Assembly (NCBI GenBank): GCA_037039685.1
Contig: JAWNGF010000002.1
Coordinates: 6,448,001-6,512,000, forward strand
DNA: 64,000 nt
Reading direction: 5' to 3'
Source of the DNA: Ceratobasidium sp. AG-K
Taxonomy: Eukaryota > Basidiomycota > Agaricomycetes > Cantharellales > Ceratobasidiaceae
Shown: piece by piece, positions 1-11,126 of the stretch
Numbering within the stretch: position 1 is the first letter of the stretch
Layout of the letters: each line of letters begins with the position of its first letter
The notes under the pieces: model-generated
What the model was told of the DNA's origin: nothing
Database searches by the model: none
What the model saw: only the letters and a program-made list of their open reading frames with translations
Made by a program: the position numbers and the translations under genes

Positions 1-590
1 TGTGTGAGTCAAGATCTTGGTCCAACTGAAAAGGGTTGGGGGCAATGGTGTTAAGATGGTTTAGAAGGCAGTAATCCTGGTTCATAGGAACACGCACTTC
101 TGATGCAAGAGGGCAGTATCTGCTCTTGATGTTGTCTTTGAGGGTTTCAATGGTGCGCCACTGATGTTTATTGTTGTTGATGAAATTTTCGACCTTCTGA
201 GTATGTTTTTCTTGAATTTTAATGAGCTGGTTGCAGTTTTCAATCAGGACGCGGATTTGTTCTTGTAGGTGTTTGACTTTGGTGTTGGTGTCAGCAAGGT
301 TTATGCTTTGCATGCAGTCTTGATTGGCTTGTTGCTTGTTTGTATTCTTGATGCTGATTTTGATGAACTCAAGCCTTGAGTGAAGTGCTTGATAGTTGGC
401 TTTGAATTGATTGTAGTTTTTGTTGTTCCTTGTATGTTCAACTCTTAGTTCCTCTGCTTGCTCAACCTGATCTTCTTCTAGAACTTTGATTTGACTGTTT
501 AACTTGTCAACCTTGGTGTCTAGATCAAGTACAAAGTCTTTTAGTCTAAAGACTGCTTTGCAGAGGCTAAAAAATGCGGGGAACACTTTT
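1..590 (-). CDS. Upstream coiled-coil ORF of element B (partial)
   Basis: The frame stays open from about 590 down to the left edge and aligns codon by codon with 12240-12800 of element A. The product is rich in Leu, Glu, Gln, Asn and Lys heptads (for example LDLDTKVDKLNSQIKVLEED), so a long coiled coil is likely. No start ATG is visible; in both copies the frame opens after a pyrimidine-rich run ending in AG, which resembles a splice acceptor. It stays open despite heavy CpG decay, which suggests the change is mostly transitions without new stops. Function unknown; it is not a recognisable gag, protease or polymerase domain. Confidence 0.5.
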
Positions 591-1067
591 AAGGTTAATC
601 AGTTAGTTACTAATAAATCCCTTTTTAGTGTGTACTGATGGAAACAACAAATTGGTGGGGTTCTTGATGGGTATGAGTGTTAACTTGGGTGGTGCTCCAA
701 CCACTTTCCAGATTGACTTGAGAGGAACTGGCTTCCTCAAGACGTTGATAGGGATGTGAGGGGTGCTGAATGCTAAGCTTTTGCTCTATATACTCCTTAT
801 CTGATCTTATATCAAACAGCCTTGGGCAAGTGTGATAACAACAGTGTATAACAGAGTAAGGGTGTATTTAGCTGACTAAAGGCGGTATGACCCAAAAGAG
901 GATAACAATTAGGTTCACTGACAGCATATAGCAACATGGGACTACTGGTCTATATCAAGTATAGCTCTTTGTCCATGGTACTATGCCTGTTTTCCTGTGT
1001 ACGTTCTATCTACTTGGTGGAAGAGCAGGGGCTTTTTAAAGGCCAATGCTAGAAAGGCTTGACCTAA

Positions 1068-1482
1068 TGTCCCAACTTGGGTCAATTAGGTGTATAAAGA
1101 GTTAAGGGGTTTGACTTAGAGAAGTCTTAGAACCCAAGGAGTAGTGATAGTTAAGAGGATTTGATTGAGCAAGTCCTAGTGGAGAGGAGGTCAAGCCTTG
1201 TTGTTAACTGGCTTGACCTCTGGGTTTATATACATGAGGGATCAATGCCAAGTCATCATCTATCAGTGTGAGAAAACTGAGTACAGCCAATGATAAGCAA
1301 GATAAGAGGTATGACTCAACATTCTGGAAGTTCCGGAAGCAACACCAATATCAAATGGAAAGATAAATACCTCACATGATACAAGTTAAGCACCAGAGGA
1401 CATTTGTACCAAAAAAGGAAAGTGTTCGGAAAAAAAGATATAAAATCAGAATAAAATGTCTGAGCTTAGTCAGCTCATGACA
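1068..1482 (-). repeat. 5' LTR of element B (family 1, 415 bp)
   Basis: Starts TGTCCC and ends CATGACA on the plus strand, so on the element strand it is TG...CA. It contains the family-1 TATA region and the AAGGCTTGACCT motif that pairs with the adjacent primer-binding site. Many CpG sites kept in the LTRs of element A are TpG/CpA here, so this copy is older. Confidence 0.9.
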
Positions 1483-1761
1483 CTTGGACACTCCTGACTG
1501 GCTTTCATCTATGACTTGTGGTGGCTGCACCTTGTATGACTTGGCTGCTTTCTGAATATATATAGAGGACCAACAAGCCTGGTAAACCCAGCTTGTTTTG
1601 TCTTGTCAAACCTCCCCTTTGAGTGACACTTTGAACCACCCCTACCCTTAAGAGTCTACAGCCACTTAAGTGTGGTGCAATTCAAGAGGTCTCTTAGGTC
1701 TTAGTGCCGTCCACTCTCTGTCGCAGCTTGTCTCATAGCCACCAGGAGGAAGCCTATGACA
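1483..1761 (+). repeat. Truncated family-2 LTR
   Basis: This is the downstream part of a family-2 LTR in plus orientation: TATATATAGAGG box, self-priming motif AGCTTGTTTTGT and the conserved tail ending TATGACA. Its upstream end is cut by the insertion of element B at 1482. No internal retrotransposon sequence follows it, so it is a solo or broken LTR. The sequence after 1761 is the MULE-like remnant. Confidence 0.75.
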
Positions 1762-1944
1762 GTCCTGATCTCTTGGTGCACTAGATCCCAGGCTTGGTCA
1801 AACTTAGTGGACCAAACAAGTTGATTCTCAAGTGCAACAAGCTGGTCTCAAACTGTTGATGCTCCAGGTAAGCCCTTGGGGAGATTTTGTTCCGTGGTTG
1901 GCCCATGATTGATGCAGCTGTAACTTGCAGATCAACAGGCAAAT
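1762..1944 (-). pseudogene. MULE-like transposase remnant, downstream part
   Basis: On the minus strand this continues the reading frame of 31067-31390: removing the 29-kb array and one CAAAT copy joins ...LLEVLQDI to CLLICKLQLHQSWANH. From memory of the family, Basidiomycete MULE-type transposases have a segment much like this (IWLLICKFHLRQ type) after a TDT motif; a database search is needed to confirm it. The frame breaks soon after. It is the host sequence into which the retrotransposon array inserted. Confidence 0.5.
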
Positions 1945-2401
1945 TGTCATAAGCTTCTTCTTGGTGGCTATGAGACAAGCTGCAAGGGAGAGTGGACGGC
2001 ACTAAGACCTGAGAGACCTCTTGAATTGCATCACACTTAAGTGGCTGTAGACTCTTAAGGGTAGGGGTGGTTCAAAGTGTCACTCTAAAGGGATGTTTGA
2101 CAAGACAAAACTAGCTGGGGTTACCAGGCTTGTTGGCCCTCTATATATAATCAGAGAGTGGCTGAGTCATACAAGGCATAGCCACACAAGTCATAACAGT
2201 CTACAAATCAGGAGTGTCCATGTGAGTCATGCTGTATGAACAGACATGACTCATACAATAGCACAGCTGCGTTACACAGTGTAACAGAGAAAACCACAAG
2301 CCCGTGGCAATGCGGCAGACGGTAACAGAAACACAACACAAGGCAAAGTACAAGCAGGCAAGACAATTGATCAGTCCAATGGAGGGAGCTGGCTCACAAC
2401 A
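1945..2401 (-). repeat. 3' LTR of unit E (family 2, 457 bp)
   Basis: TG...CA LTR flanked on the left by CAAAT, identical to the bases after the far LTR at 31061. The internal flank on the minus strand is a purine-rich tract followed by TAA, the usual position of the plus-strand primer. Its U3 resembles that of the 3' LTR of element D more than the middle or right LTR of the array. Confidence 0.9.
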
Positions 2402-3267
2402 TTACTCCTCTCTAAGAGTCTGTCTAGGGGACCTGGACAGACTTTACTGGATCTTGCAAGCTTTGCTTTTGCAAGCATATGCTCTTCCAGGCCTTTGTCT
2501 GCCTCGATGGTCAAGTCAATGGGGTTGAACACAGTGTTCCCCAGCTTGTCGCCAAAGTCCTCCCATGCCTCCCATACCTCCGGCCTTGTCCAGTCTGCCC
2601 TTGACCAGTCCAAAACCCTCTCCTGCTCCTCCACAAAGTCCTTATCCCACATGCGCACATCACCCTCCACCTCCTTCCATTCCAACACCTCTGCATCCTT
2701 CTCCTGCCACCAGTATGGTTTCCACTTTAATTTTTCCCTCTGGTAGCCACCCCTCTCCATCCTCCAGTCTGCCAGGTCCTTCTCAAAGTTTGCATCCCAC
2801 ATGTCATTCCAATGGGGCCTCAAAGATGGTGGCCTCCCCTTGTATCCTGGGACCCATTCACTGCTGCAGGCCCCTTCTTGGCCCCATTCCACCACTCCAA
2901 GCATGTGGGTAGACAACAGTACCACTTCAGAGACTTGAAAGGCAGCACATCCCTGGCACACAAAAATGTACTTTTGCTGGAGTTGCATCCGGGTTGGCCA
3001 TTTCTTTCCCACCCATTGGAATTCACCCAGGTCAGAGTGGGGCACGTTGTCCAATGTGCGGAATTGCATGTGCCCCAGACCTTGTTGGGAGCGCTTGAAG
3101 ACATAAAGGGTGGCTCCTGAATCCAGGATGTGCATGGTCTGGAAGACTGGTCCTTCAAGGACGTGGATGAGGTTGTTGGCAATGGTGGAGCAGGTGACGG
3201 CAGGCATTGTGGGTTGCAGAAAAGGTTTAGTGTGAACAGGTTGTAGCTGGAGGCTGAGTATGAGCAA
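2371..3267 (-). CDS. Third ORF of unit E, downstream of pol (298 codons)
   Basis: This is an open frame between the chromodomain end of pol and the 3' LTR; its last codons and stop lie inside the LTR. Related but broken copies occur at 9541-10330 (unit C) and 25374-25745 (element D), so it belongs to family 2. The product is soluble-looking and very rich in Trp, Glu, Asp and Lys in its C-terminal half (for example KWKPYWWQEKD and DWSRADWTRPEVWEAWED). The middle has a CX2C motif (VCQGC). I see no transmembrane segment, signal peptide or known domain. It is the longest open frame left in E. The exact start is uncertain. Function unknown. Confidence 0.6.
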   Translation of the reverse strand: MLILSLQLQPVHTKPFLQPTMPAVTCSTIANNLIHVLEGPVFQTMHILDSGATLYVFKRSQQGLGHMQFRTLDNVPHSDLGEFQWVGKKWPTRMQLQQKYIFVCQGCAAFQVSEVVLLSTHMLGVVEWGQEGACSSEWVPGYKGRPPSLRPHWNDMWDANFEKDLADWRMERGGYQREKLKWKPYWWQEKDAEVLEWKEVEGDVRMWDKDFVEEQERVLDWSRADWTRPEVWEAWEDFGDKLGNTVFNPIDLTIEADKGLEEHMLAKAKLARSSKVCPGPLDRLLERSNVVSQLPPLD

Positions 3268-3289
3268 GTTTTGCAGATGTCACTTCAGA

Positions 3290-6200
3290 TTGTGCCCCTC
3301 CTGCCTTTTATCTTTCCTGGAACATGGTTAGATGGTGTCAGAGCCTTGGGGTGTTGGCATAGAAAGTCCTTGATGATCTTGGACAGGTGACCAAAATCTT
3401 CTGCCCTTTGTTCTGTATCTTCTTTGTCTCCTTAACCCTTCCATCTGACCCAGTAAAAAAGTCCATCCTTTGTTTCCTTCCAGTCCAGGATCTTTTCTAC
3501 TTCATATTCTTCTGCTCCTTCTTCAATTATGATTGGCGGTGGTTGGGGTTGGTTTTGTCTGAATTCTGTGTCTTCTTTGTAAGGGCTGAGCAAGTTGATG
3601 TGGAAAACAGGGTGTACCCTCATTGTTGCCAGCAAAATGAGCTCATAAGCGTGTGATCCTATCCTTCACTTCACAACAAATGGCCCATGCTTTTTGTTAT
3701 CCAGCTTCTTTGAGGGTCTTTTTGTTTGGATGTTTCTTCCCAACAGCCATACTAGTTCTCCTTCTTGGTACTCATTTTCCGGCTTTTCTTCCAGGAGCCT
3801 TTGGCTTTCCATTGATGTGATTGCTTTGTCATGGATGCTATGCCATTTTTCGGTAATTTTGTTTGCTTCAGGAACTGTTGTTTCTTTGGACGAGATGTTC
3901 CACAATGGTTCCCTGCTGTAGACTATTGCAAAAGGGGAATTACCCATTACATGGTGCTTCTGCAGATTATAACTAAATTCCGCAATTGGTAACAAGTCCG
4001 CCCAATCATCCTGCTGGTAGTTGACAAAGGATTGTAGCCAGCCTTCCATCCATTGGTTGATTCTTTGCATTATCCCATCTGTCTGGGGGTGGTAGGCAGT
4101 GCTGAAACTTGGGCTAGTTCCAATCCTCTTGTAAATGGCTTTCATTAGTTTTGAATTGAAAGTAGTCCCTTGGTCTGAGATTGTGCTTTTTGGGAACCCA
4201 TGTAGCTTCCAAACATATGTGACAAAAAGGTTTGCAAGGTTGCGTGCCATGTGAGATTCCTTGCAGGGTATGAAATGCACCATTCTTGAGAATCAATCCA
4301 CCACTACCATGATGCTGTCTGACCCTTTGGACTTTGGCAATTTCACTACAAAGTCAAATGCTATGTCTTCCCAGGGCCCTCTTGGAACTTCTAGCAGCTT
4401 GTTTGGAACTATTGATTTTGATCCCCTTGATTGTTGGCAAGTCTTGCAGGATTCCACATATCTGTTTATGCTTTGCTTCATCCCTGGCCAGAAGTATCTT
4501 CTTGGTATTAGTTCCAACGTCCTAGCCTGTCCTTGATCACCTGCAATCTTTGAGTCATGGTGTACTTGCATGATGGCCAGTCTGGCTTCCTTGTCTTCCA
4601 GAACATAAATCCTTCCTTTGAACCATATTAGTCCCTCCTTGAAGTTGTAATCTCTTGCACTGTGTTGCAGGGTTCTTGGTAACATTTCCCTTGATTTGTA
4701 GATCTCTTTGATTTTTGCCAGCCCTTCATCTGTTTCCTGTGCTTCCTTGATTGTTGCTATGAGGTCCACCTGCCCCATGAATACTTTCAACCTTACAACG
4801 GATATCATAACTTGTTCAGGTGTGGGGATATCTTTGTGGTCTGACCGTCTTGACAATAGGTCTGGCTTTGACAAAAGGATTTCAGGGCAGTATATGATAT
4901 CAAAGTTATAGGAAGCTAGTAATTGATACCATCTTGCATGTCAACGGTTGAATGTCCTTGCTTCCTTCCAGAACTGTAGGTTCCTGAGATCAGTGTAGAT
5001 TGTGATAGGATCCTTTGTTCCTTCAAGGTATAGCCTCCAGTGTGTCAATGATTCTATGATTGCCATAAGTTCTTTGTCATGGACATTGTAGTTGAGTTGA
5101 GCTTCATTGAAGGATTTTGACAGGGACGTGATAGGGTGTAGGTAGCCATTGTCTTGCCTTTGAGACAGAATCGCCCCCATTGTTACCCCACTTGCATCCA
5201 TTTCCAAGAAAAAAGGTTTGTCAGGATTAGGGTGACGTAGTGTGGGCTCCTTGCTAATTTCTGGTTTCAAGGCATCAAAAGCTTCCTGTTGATCATTCCC
5301 CCACTCCCATTTGTTATCTTTTCTTGTCAAGGTTGTCAAGGGTTTTGCTAATTGGCTAAAGTTTGGTACAAATCTTTGGTAGAAGTTTGCAAATCCTAGG
5401 AATGCTTGAACCTGCTTGACTGTCCTTGGTTCTTTCCATTCCTTTATTGCCTTGACCTTTTCTTCCTCCATTGAGATACCTAAGTTGCTGATTTGGAGTC
5501 TTGTGTAAGTTAACTTGGTGACAACATATTCGCATTTTGGGAGTTTTGCAAATAGGTTTTCATCCAGTGAGATCTTCAACACATTCCTGATGTCCACAGT
5601 ATGTTGACTTCTGTTCTTAGAGAAAATCAGGATGTTGTCAATGTATAGTATAATGCATACATTGATAAGGTCGTGGAAGACGTGGTTCATGTATCTTTGG
5701 AATATGGCAGGCGCATTTTTAGTCCAAATGGCATGACAATATATTTGAACAGGCCTTCCTTAGTTCTGAAAGCTGTTTTCCATTCATCCCCTTCCCTGAT
5801 TCTGGTATTGTTGAAACCCATGCGCAGATTGATTTTGGAGAAAATTTTTGTGTCCTTGATTTTTTCCAAGAGGTCTTCCATCAAGGGCATTGGGAATCTG
5901 TCATCCTTTGTAATAGTGTTTACTCCCCTGAGATCTTGAACAAGTTGTAATTGGCATACTGCCCCAGGGTTTTTTGGATCAACTGGCTATTTTACAAAGA
6001 AACAAGGTGATGCAATGGGTGATTTGCTTGGTCAAATCTTTCCGGCTGCAATTTTGTCATCCAGGTATTCCCTCAGTGCAATTGATTTGGCTGGAGAGAG
6101 CAGGATTGGTCTGGCCAGTTTTGGAAGTTCAGCCCCTTCCATAGAGTCAATGGCACAGTCGTATGGACAATGATCCGGGATCCTCTTGAATTTTTCTTTG

Positions 6201-7240
6201 CTGAATATGTTGGCAAATTCTTTGAATTCTTCTGGTAGGTTGTCTATCAAGGCTGTTCTTGCCTGGATGGGCTCTGGTCTCCATGATATGTGCTTTGTTT
6301 TCCAGTTGATAACATGGTTTGCTTCTTCTAACCACTCCAGCCCTAGGATGAGTTTGGTCTCCCCAGTAGGCATAGCAAAGAAGACTTGGTTGAAGGTTCT
6401 TCCCTCTACATCCAATTCTAGTTTGGCCTTGAATTGTATTTGGTGTGAGAGTGTCATGAGCTGACTAAGCTCAGACATTTTATTCTGATTTTATACCTTT
6501 TTTTCCGAACACTTTCCTTTTTTGTTACAAATGTCCTCTGGTGCTTAACTTGTATCATGTGATGTATTTGTCTTTTCATTTGATATCAGTGTCGCTTCCG
6601 GAACTTCCAGAATGTTGAGTCATACCTCTTATCTTGCTTATCATTGGTTGTACTTGGCTTTCTCACACTGATAGATAATGACGTGGCACTGATCCCTCAT
6701 GTATATAAAATCAGAGGTCAAGCCAGGTAACAACAAGGCTTGACCTCCTCTCCATCAGGACTTGCTTAAATCAAAATCCTCTCACTATTGCAACTCCTTG
6801 GGTTCTAAGACTTTTCTAAAGTCAAACCCCTTAACCTTTTATATACCTAATTGACCCAAGTTGGGACAGAGAGCTCCTTCCCCTGGATGCCAATTACTCT
6901 ACGTGGAGTGGAAAGTTCAATAAGTGGAATATTGTTGGAGCGGGCCCAGGAGACGTCCATGATGTTTTTTGATGCTCCTGAATCAATGAGAGTTGGGATT
7001 GGTTCTGTGATTCTGGTGACGTTTGTGTAAACAATGGTTGATTTGTTTGTTGCTCTAAAGTACATTGTTTCCATTGCTGGTTCTTTGGTCTCTCCACACA
7101 CAGTTAGAGGGAGACCCCTTTTTTTCCCAATTCTTCTGTAATTGTTGCCTCCCTTCCCTTTACATTGGGTTCAGTTGTTCTCCATTCCTTGGACAAGCAT
7201 TTGAGTGAATGGTGACCTTCTTGTCCACACTTCAGACATC
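3290..7240 (-). pseudogene. pol of unit E (PR-RT-RH-IN-chromodomain), broken
   Basis: Fragments in order on the minus strand: zinc knuckle and protease with LIDSGAS (6869-7240), the rest of protease and the RT fingers (6032-6451), RT palm with YIDN instead of YIDD (about 5640-5660), RNase H with EMDASG (around 5200), HHCC and DDE integrase (3666-4874), and a chromodomain-like end with VEKILDWKET and FYWVRWKG (3432-3635). Several frameshifts and stops separate them. The solo LTR at 6452-6868 splits the protease region. The altered catalytic Asp codon is at a former CpG. Confidence 0.85.
6452..6868 (+). repeat. Solo family-1 LTR (417 bp), TSD GAGAG
   Basis: TGTCATGAGC at the start and TTGGGACA at the end match the LTRs of element A. 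GAGAG occurs on both sides (6447-6451 and 6869-6873). No internal sequence is present, so it is a solo LTR left by LTR-LTR recombination. CpG sites kept in element A are mostly TpG here, so it is an older insertion. Confidence 0.93.
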
Positions 7241-9038
7241 AGTTTGACGCCAAGCTTGCCTTGTGTACTTTGTCTGGCCATTGCTTTGTAGAGGTCTGTC
7301 TGCTAGTGGTCAATTGAGGTGCTTTCTTTCCAGAAGAGGTCTTGATTTGTTGTAATTTCTGGTCAATAGAAATTGCAAGAGTGATCCATTGATTAAGGTT
7401 AAGGCGCCTTTTAGTTCTGTCCTTGTTGATAAGGGAGAGTTCAAATTGTGCTAATTCTGTTTTGATTTCTGGCTTAAGTCCTTCCTTGAATTGGTTGATA
7501 AGAGCTTCTTCCCCCCAATTCACATCAACCATATGGAAGTGGGATTCCGTTGCATAATTTACTGCCAAGTTGATTTGCTTGCTTTTTTGGATATTGGCCT
7601 CTGCCTTGGCCTTCCTGTTAGGGTCACTGAATTGCTCCATGAAGTGTGACTTGAACATTTCCCATGATGTTAGGTTTGGGTCTGGAACCCCATTGTTCAT
7701 AGATCAGAGTAACACCTGGGCCCAATGTGTAGTGGACCAGTTATCCAATTTGAAATTGGCTAATGCTGCTCTAATCTGTTCCTGTCCAGAACTGTATTGG
7801 TCACCCAACCTGATGAAGTAACTTTCCATCTGGGTGATGAACATCTCTGCTCCTTCTCCTTTCTTCCCATTGAAAGCTTCTGGTCTAGTAACCTTGGGTT
7901 GTCTTGGTGGGCTTCTGTCTTGGGAGTTGAGTAGGTGCTGGAGTCTTTGTTCTAGGCCATTGGATCTTGTGGATTTGGCTTCTGGTGCAGATTGCTTGCT
8001 AGGTGCATGTAACAACGTGTTGTTGAATTCTTCCCTTAGGTTGGTAAGGGATTGTTCCATAGTTGCCACCCATTTGTTCAATGTTGTAAATCCTTCCCTA
8101 ACTTGCTCAATCCCTTGAGTCACTGCTTTGTCCCACTGAAGCTGGCCTTGGCGTGTAGTGTTGAGGTCTTGTCATACATTAGTTACAAGTCCTTGAGTGT
8201 TTGTGACTTTGTTTTGGACAGTGTCTACTTCTCTTCCCATGAGGTAGCTGTTATGTTTGGCATTTCAGGCGGAATTAAGAATATCTGTAAGGGATTGTTG
8301 TATTCCTCTGATTGTATTGTTGAGAATTTCTTGGTTGTCTGCTAGTACTCTTGCTTCTTGCTCTAGTCCAGTGATTCTTTGTGTAAGACCAACCCTTAGT
8401 CCTTCAATAACCCTTAGTGTTGCATTATGATGTCTGATCAGGAGGTTATCTAGTTTGTCTAAGCTCTGGATGGCAGTTCTTTGTGTACTAGAAGAACTAT
8501 TTCTAATGGGTCATGGATTGGTGGAAGGTCCTGCTGCCAGGGTTACTGGTGGTTGTGGTCTTTTGGGTAAAGACAAAGGAATAGGGCCCATGTTGGTGAT
8601 TGTTCCCAAGATGCATGGGACTTGTGGTGTAGGTGGAGGACAAATTGGAATAAGGGAGACTCCACCATGTGGCTTGGGCTGGGGAGATAAATAGCCAAAC
8701 CCAAATCCTCAACAAGGAGTTGTTCCATCAGACGTGATGGTTATTACTTTGGGTTCTGAAACATATGTTTTGTCACCAGGTTCCCATTCTTCCTCCTGGG
8801 GATGTTCTTCAACTAATGATACCTCTGGTTGAAATGTTCCAGGTACTGTGTTTTGGCTGGGTACTCTTGATAGGGCTGGACCCCCTGCTGGTGTGCATGC
8901 AAGTACGCTTTTGCTGAGTGATGAGGCTGGCCTGGCCGCTCTACTAGGTCCTCTTTGCGTGCTTGTAGTGGACGCCAGTCTTGAGACTGCATCCTCTTGT
9001 AGTCCCCGTTCAACGGGCATTGAAGTGCTTGTAGACAT
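7239..9038 (-). pseudogene. gag of unit E, broken
   Basis: The minus-strand start MSTSTSMPVERG lies just inside the 5' LTR at 9038. Downstream fragments (8503-8715, 7704-8123, 7239-7700) include a capsid-like region with PEAFNGKKGEGAEMFITQ and FSDPNRKAKAEANIQ. The copies at 19627-21982 and 28798-30594 are homologous. The frame is broken several times. The product would form the particle core of the retrotransposon. Confidence 0.8.
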
Positions 9039-9059
9039 AGTGTGAAGCTTGTTTTGTAA

Positions 9060-9524
9060 TGTTGTAAGCTTCTTCTTGGTGGCTATGACTCAAGCTGTGA
9101 TGGAGAGTGGATGGTACTAAGACCTGAGAGACCTCTTGAATTGCACCACACTTAAGTGGCTGTAGACTCTTAAGGGTAGGGGTGGTTCAAAGTGTCACTC
9201 AAAGGGGAGGTTTGACAAGACAAAACAAGCTGGGTTTACCAGGCTTGTTGGTCCTCTATATATATTCAGAAAGGCGCCAAGTCATAACAGGCACAGCCAC
9301 ACAAATCATACATGAAAGCCAGTCAGGAGTGTCCAAGTGAGTCATGCTGCGTGGGCAGTCATGACTCATGCAAAGCACAGCTGCATTACACAATGTAACA
9401 GAACAACCACAAGAACAAGGCAACGCGGTACAGAAAAGGACAAACAACACACAAACAGAACAACAGACACAAGAGCAGGAGGTGAGACGCAAGACAAGTC
9501 TAATGAGAGAGCTGGCTTACAACA
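9060..9524 (-). repeat. Middle LTR shared by units E and C (family 2, 465 bp)
   Basis: TG...CA on the minus strand. Left flank: two bases, then the complement of the 12-nt primer-binding site (9046-9057), then gag of E. Right flank: the polypurine tract of C (about 9528-9537), then the third ORF of C. Neither flank is a target duplication, which is what a shared LTR in a tandem array predicts. Its U3 is closest to the right-hand LTR at 30595-31061. Confidence 0.9.
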
Positions 9525-9540
9525 TTACTCCCCCCTAAGA

Positions 9541-10330
9541 GTCTGTTTGGGGGACTCAAACAGACTCATTGTAATGTGCAGTCCTTCTCCTTATGCCACA
9601 CATACTCCTCCAGTCCCTCATTCTCCTCCAAGGTCAGATCAATGGGATTGAACACTGTGTTACCCAGTTCATCCAAGAACTTCTCCCACTCTTCCCATGT
9701 TTCCTCCTTTGTCCAGTCCACCTTGGACCAGTCCAAAACCCTCTTCTGGGCTTCCACAAACTCTTCATCCCACTGTTGCACATCCAGTTCTCCTTCCTTC
9801 TATGCTGACATGTCTGTTTCCTCCTTTCTCCACCAATACAGCAACCACTTGAACTTCTCCCTCTGGTATCTACCCCTATTCATCCTCCAGTTGCTCAGAT
9901 CCTGCTCAAAGTTGGCGTCCCAAGCATTGTTCCACCTGGGTCGGAACGTTGGTGGTCTCCCATCATATCCTGTTACCCATTCACTTGAGTACACTCCTTC
10001 CAATCCCCGTTCAAGAACTCCAAGCATGTGCATGGACAGGAGGACAACCTCTGAGACTTGAAAAGTGGTGCATCCTTGGCAAACATAGATGTCCTTCCTT
10101 TGAAGTTGCATTCTTGGTGGCCATTTTGTTCCAACCCATTGGAACTCCCCCAGGTCTTAGTGGAGTCTGTTGTCCGCCACCCGGAATCACATTTTGCCTG
10201 GGCCTTGCTGCGACCTCTTGAAGATGTAGAGGGCAGCTCTGGCGTCAAGGATTCTTGCCATAGCAAATGCTGGTCCGTCAAGGATGTGGATGAGGTTGTT
10301 GGCAATGGTGGAGCAGGAAACGGCCATCAT
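9541..10330 (-). pseudogene. Third ORF of unit C, broken
   Basis: Homologous to the open 298-codon ORF at 2371-3267: shared motifs include CSTIANNLIHILDG, the VCQGC segment, WDANFEQDLSNWRM and NTVFNPIDLTLE. It is split into at least three frames. Conservation of the same ORF between two units shows that it is a regular part of family 2 and not a chance frame. Confidence 0.65.
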
Positions 10331-10706
10331 AGTGAAGTACAAAAAGGGTTGAGAGAGTTGAGTGATGCATGGATTTGAGAGTAGTTGCAAGCTTTGCAGA
10401 TGGTTTCCCACTCTTTTGCCCCTCTGCCTTTTATCTTTCCTTTGAAATTTGCAGGTGTTGGAGCTTCAGGGTGTTTCTTCAGAAACTTCCACACTATTTT
10501 GGTTAGGTGCCCTACATCCTCTGCATGTTGTTCCATATCATCTTCTTCTCCATATCCTTTCCATTGGATTCTATAGAAAACCCCTTCTTTTGTCATTTTC
10601 CAATCAATAATCTTCTCAACTTTGCATTCTTTGCTTCCTTCCTCTGTGACAATTGGTGGAGGACATGGTGGGTTCCAATTGAATTCTTTGTCAACCTTGT
10701 ACTGAC
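10327..10706 (-). pseudogene. pol C-terminus of unit C, chromodomain
   Basis: The minus-strand fragment reads GVFYRIQWKGYGEEDD followed by an acidic helix and a conserved tail (KFLKKHPEAPTPANFKGK), the core of a chromodomain fused to the integrase end. Chromodomains of this type steer integration to particular chromatin in chromoviruses. The copy is interrupted on its upstream side by the solo LTR at 10707. Confidence 0.75.
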
Positions 10707-11121
10707 TGTCCCGGCTTGGGTAAATTAGGTGTATAAAAGGTTAAGGGGTTCAACTTAAAGAAGTCTCAGAACCCAAGGAGTAGTGATAGTAAGAGGATTT
10801 GATTTGAACAAGTCCTAGTGGAGAGGAGGTCAAGCCTTGTTGTTAACCAGCTTGACCTCTAGGTTTATATACATGAGGGATCAGTGCCACGTCATTACAT
10901 ATCAGTGTGGGAAAGCCAAGTACAACCAATGATAAGCAAGATAAGAGGTATGACTCAACATTCTGGAAGTTCTGGAAGCCTTACTGATATCAAATGGAAA
11001 GACAAATACCTCACATGATACAAGTTAAGCACCAGAGGACATTTATACCAAAAAAGGAAAGAGTTCGGAAAAAAAGATATAAAATCAGAATAAAACATCT
11101 GAGCTTAGTCAGCTCATGACA
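10707..11121 (-). repeat. Solo family-1 LTR (415 bp), TSD CTGAC
   Basis: Minus orientation: begins TGTCCC and ends CATGACA on the plus strand. CTGAC flanks it on both sides (10702-10706 and 11122-11126). It inserted into the pol C-terminus of unit C. Partly CpG-decayed. Confidence 0.93.
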
Positions 11122-11126
11122 CTGAC

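Larger units (their letters stand above)
1..1482 (-). mobile_element. Element B: family-1 Ty3/gypsy retrotransposon, 5' part only
   Basis: This minus-strand element runs off the left edge. Reading right to left it has a 5' LTR (1068-1482), a 12-nt primer-binding site at 1054-1065 starting two bases inside the LTR, a leader, and an upstream coiled-coil ORF (1 to about 590). Its order and sequence match element A (11326 onward), but nearly every CpG of A is TpG or CpA here. The five bases beyond the LTR (1483-1487, CTTGG) should be the target duplication; the partner lies outside the window. It inserted into an older family-2 LTR. gag and pol are not visible. Confidence 0.85.
2402..9059 (-). 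mobile_element. Unit E internal region (family 2)
   Basis: Minus strand, right to left: primer-binding site (9046-9057), gag, CCHC zinc knuckle, protease, reverse transcriptase, RNase H, integrase, chromodomain, a third ORF and a polypurine tract at about 2405-2413. It is interrupted by one solo family-1 LTR (6452-6868). gag and pol have many frameshifts and stops, so the unit cannot be autonomous. CpG is almost absent. Confidence 0.85.

Noticed and set aside
3090..3130. LDSGAT in the third ORF of unit E as a second aspartic protease
   Set aside because: The other two copies read LDARAA and LDTRAA at the same place, and nothing else around it looks like a protease.
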